Assembly: GCA_017411945.1 (NCBI GenBank)
Contig: JAFQPD010000064.1
Location: 1 to 38,949 of the forward strand
Direction of reading: 5' to 3'
Length of the DNA stretch: 38,949 nucleotides
Source of the DNA: Mailhella sp.
GTDB lineage: Bacteria > Desulfobacterota > Desulfovibrionia > Desulfovibrionales > Desulfovibrionaceae
Position numbers and translations under genes: made by a program. The notes beneath the pieces are model-generated. The model worked only from the letters and a program-made list of their open reading frames with translations, was not told where the DNA came from and searched no databases. Each line of letters starts with the position of its first letter. The stretch's first letter is position 1. Positions 37,272 to 38,949 of the stretch are shown piece after piece.

Positions 37272-38465
37272 TTACAGGCGACTGCGGAAATCTTCGTAGC
37301 CGAAGGTGCGGGTCACGCGGCGCTGGTCTGTCTCGGAATCCCAGATGGCGATGCAGGGCAGGCGCAGGCCGTTGAAGGTGGTGGTCTTCACCATGCTGTA
37401 GATGGCCATGTCGAGGAAAACGAGCTTGTCACCGGGTTCAAGGGCCTTGTCGAAGGAATATTCGCCGATGACGTCGCCAGCAAGGCAGGACTTGCCGGCA
37501 AGGCGGCAGGTGAAGGCCTTTTCGCCAGCTTCGCCGGAACCGATGATGTTGGGGCGGTAAGGCATTTCCATGACGTCGGGCATGTGGCAGGCGGCGGAAG
37601 TGTCGAGTATGGCGATGGGCATGTCGGCCTGCACCACGTCGAGGACTGTGGCCACGAGCACGCCGGCATTGAGGGCCACGGCTTCACCGGGTTCGAGGTA
37701 GACCAGGACGTCATAGGTGTCGCGCACATGCTCGATGCATTTGCAGAGCAGGTCGATGTCGTAGTCATCGCGAGTGACGTGATGGCCGCCGCCGAAATTT
37801 ATCCATTTCATCTGGCGGAAATGCTTGCCGAAATGCTTTTCCACGGCTTCGAGCGTGCGGGCAAGGCAGTCGGAATTCTGCTCGCAGAGCGTATGGAAGT
37901 GCAGGCCGGAGATGCCGTCCAGAGCATGGGGGTCTTCAGCAAGGGCGGCTTCGAAGGCGGAAGGGCGTATGCCGAGGCGCGAACCGGCAGAGCAGGGGTC
38001 GTAGATGGGCACGGCGCCTTCGGAATGCTCAGGGTTCAGGCGCAGGCCGCATTCTATCTCTATGCCGCGCTCTTCTTCAGCTTTCTTCACCAGCGGGCGG
38101 AAACGCTTCCACTGGGCGAAGGAGTTGAACACGATGTGGTCGGCATAGCGCAGGGTCTCGGCAAGTTCTTCTTCGCTCCAGGCGGCGGCGAAGGCATGCA
38201 CTTCCCCGCAGAAGTCTTCCTTGGCGAGGCGGGCTTCGTCGGGAGAGCTGGCGCAGCAGCCGTAGAGCGGGCCGCGCATGGCGCGGGAAAGCACGGGGAA
38301 GGTCATCCACTGAGAGAAGCACTTGAGGGCCAGCATGATCTTCGCGCCGGTGCGCTGCTGTACGCTGTCGAGTATGGCGGCGTTCTTCTTCAGCAGGGCG
38401 AGGTCGGTGACGAAGCAGGGGGAAGGCCACGTTTCGGGCTTCAGCTTGTTCAGATATTCGAGCAT
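37272..38465 (-). CDS. nspC: Carboxynorspermidine/carboxyspermidine decarboxylase
   Basis: This 397-residue PLP enzyme makes norspermidine or spermidine from its carboxylated precursor, the last step of an alternative polyamine route found in Desulfovibrio, Vibrio and many gut bacteria. Group IV decarboxylase marks include the PLP Lys in KIMLALKCFS (about residues 42-51), HFHTLCEQNS (His near 195), the glycine loop INFGGGHHV and the substrate-site blocks YLEPGEAVAL and DTSAACHMPDV. GGAAAGG lies at the end of slyX, 1 nt separates the two genes, and the dehydrogenase that makes its substrate lies just upstream. Confidence 0.93.
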   Translation of the reverse strand: MLEYLNKLKPETWPSPCFVTDLALLKKNAAILDSVQQRTGAKIMLALKCFSQWMTFPVLSRAMRGPLYGCCASSPDEARLAKEDFCGEVHAFAAAWSEEELAETLRYADHIVFNSFAQWKRFRPLVKKAEEERGIEIECGLRLNPEHSEGAVPIYDPCSAGSRLGIRPSAFEAALAEDPHALDGISGLHFHTLCEQNSDCLARTLEAVEKHFGKHFRQMKWINFGGGHHVTRDDYDIDLLCKCIEHVRDTYDVLVYLEPGEAVALNAGVLVATVLDVVQADMPIAILDTSAACHMPDVMEMPYRPNIIGSGEAGEKAFTCRLAGKSCLAGDVIGEYSFDKALEPGDKLVFLDMAIYSMVKTTTFNGLRLPCIAIWDSETDQRRVTRTFGYEDFRSRL

Positions 38466-38466
38466 T

Positions 38467-38691
38467 CTAGTACCTTTCCGGCATGTAGTGCGGCGGGAGA
38501 GTGTTTGCAGGGGCTTCCTGAGGCGAGGTCTCGAGCAGGCTGGTCACGTTCTGTTCAAGTTCTGCGATGCGCTTTTCCAGAAAGTCTATCTGCGCCTGCT
38601 GGAAGGTGAGGGCCTCGTTGAGCTGTGAGAGGAGCTTTTCCTGAAAATAGTTCTGCTCCTCGAGGCGGGCTATCTGTTCTTCGGGAGTCAT
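38467..38691 (-). CDS. SlyX family protein
   Basis: This 74-residue protein has the SlyX pattern: a coiled coil with EEQIARLEEQNYFQEKLLSQLNEALTFQQAQIDFLEKRIAELEQNV and the terminal PPHYMPE tail, which is diagnostic. The function of SlyX is not established. It starts behind the dehydrogenase gene's terminator and directly precedes nspC. GAGGAC upstream of the ATG is a modest ribosome binding site. Confidence 0.82.
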   Translation of the reverse strand: MTPEEQIARLEEQNYFQEKLLSQLNEALTFQQAQIDFLEKRIAELEQNVTSLLETSPQEAPANTLPPHYMPERY

Positions 38692-38736
38692 GGCGTCCTC
38701 GGCAGGCGTTTCCCCGTAAAGGAAGTATGCGCAGAC

Positions 38737-38770
38737 GAAAAGAGCGGGCAGGGCTTCCCCTGTCCGCTCT
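38737..38770 (-). terminator. Terminator between the dehydrogenase and slyX
   Basis: On the minus strand AGAGCGG-CAGGG pairs with CCCTG-CCGCTCT (one A/C mismatch, loop GAAG), followed by TTTTCG. Read-through may supply slyX and nspC, since no clear promoter lies between. Confidence 0.65.
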
Positions 38771-38786
38771 TCTCAGAGATGCGGTA

Positions 38787-38949
38787 TTACAGAGCGGGTT
38801 CGATCACGGTCCAGGGCAGGCCGTACTTGGCGAGCTCTTCGAGGAAGGGATCGGGATCCATCTGTTCCATGTTCCACACGCCGGGCTTGTTCCACTTGCC
38901 GGTGATCATCATCATGGCGCCGACCATGGCGGGCACGCCGGTGGTGTAG
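38787..38949 (-). CDS. Saccharopine dehydrogenase-like protein, 3' end (carboxynorspermidine synthase)
   Basis: Only the last 54 codons are in the window. The C-terminal sequence YTTGVPAMVGAMMMITGKW and GVWNMEQMDPDPFLEELAKYGLPWTVIE matches the saccharopine dehydrogenase family and specifically the carboxynorspermidine synthase branch (CANSDH), which condenses aspartate semialdehyde with diaminopropane or putrescine. Its place directly upstream of nspC supports this. The 5' end is outside the window. Confidence 0.85.
   Translation of the reverse strand, partial: YTTGVPAMVGAMMMITGKWNKPGVWNMEQMDPDPFLEELAKYGLPWTVIEPAL

Overview
The window reads as about 39 kb of ordinary chromosome from a high-GC, anaerobic, diderm bacterium, most likely a member of the Desulfovibrionaceae (Desulfovibrio/Bilophila/Mailhella type). 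The strongest internal pointer is the adenylate kinase, whose LID carries Cys129, His135, Cys151 and Cys154, the same ligand set and numbering known for the metal-binding Desulfovibrio gigas enzyme. A one-chain FAD/Fe-S lactate- or glycolate-type dehydrogenase, a typical Desulfovibrio homotrimeric-type porin, a FadL-type channel and BamD agree with this. No rRNA, tRNA, CRISPR array, phage or insertion sequence was seen.

Layout. 1-4.7 kb: partial metallophosphoesterase (-); 5-formyl-THF cyclo-ligase overlapping a YfiH/PgeF-type protein (+); FadL-type channel; LysO-type lysine exporter. 4.7-6.85 kb: TauE/SafE permease and AraC-type regulator, divergent, with two good sigma70 promoters and inverted repeats between them. 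6.9-11.25 kb (+): metallo-beta-lactamase-fold hydrolase, iron-sulfur flavoprotein, ComF, tRNA-dihydrouridine synthase, RlmN. 11.3-19.5 kb (-): PheC-like periplasmic binding protein; trxA-trxB-bamD operon; tsaD; fbp; pgsA-ftsB-TPR protein-lipoprotein cluster. 19.8-26.2 kb (+): membrane-anchored M23 peptidase, the 1225-residue FAD/Fe-S oxidoreductase, two small lipoproteins and a FliW-like protein. 26.2-27.2 kb (-): YdjM-type hydrolase and YccF, divergent from asnS-trmH, a CoA-binding/YkgJ fusion and adk (+). 31.3-34.1 kb (-): two tandem kinase-fold paralogues in visibly AT-richer DNA, then a YddG-type exporter. 34.6-35.3 kb: CerR-type TetR regulator behind a long structured leader. 35.5-38.95 kb (-): porin, then a polyamine cluster (carboxynorspermidine synthase end, slyX, nspC).

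How the genes fit together. Most are housekeeping genes: RNA modification (Dus, RlmN, TsaD, TrmH), redox (Trx system), envelope (BamD, PgsA, FtsB, M23, porins), sugar-phosphate and folate metabolism, and polyamine synthesis. The accessory-looking parts are the kinase pair, which may modify LPS or another envelope glycan, and the regulator/exporter pairs AraC-TauE and TetR-YddG.

The least-explained structures are the roughly 290-nt leader of the TetR gene, which holds an operator over the promoter, a hairpin whose loop can form a 9-bp pseudoknot with upstream sequence, and an intrinsic terminator just before the gene; and the kinase pair with its own promoter. All functional statements come from reading the sequence and remembered family features; no database search was run.
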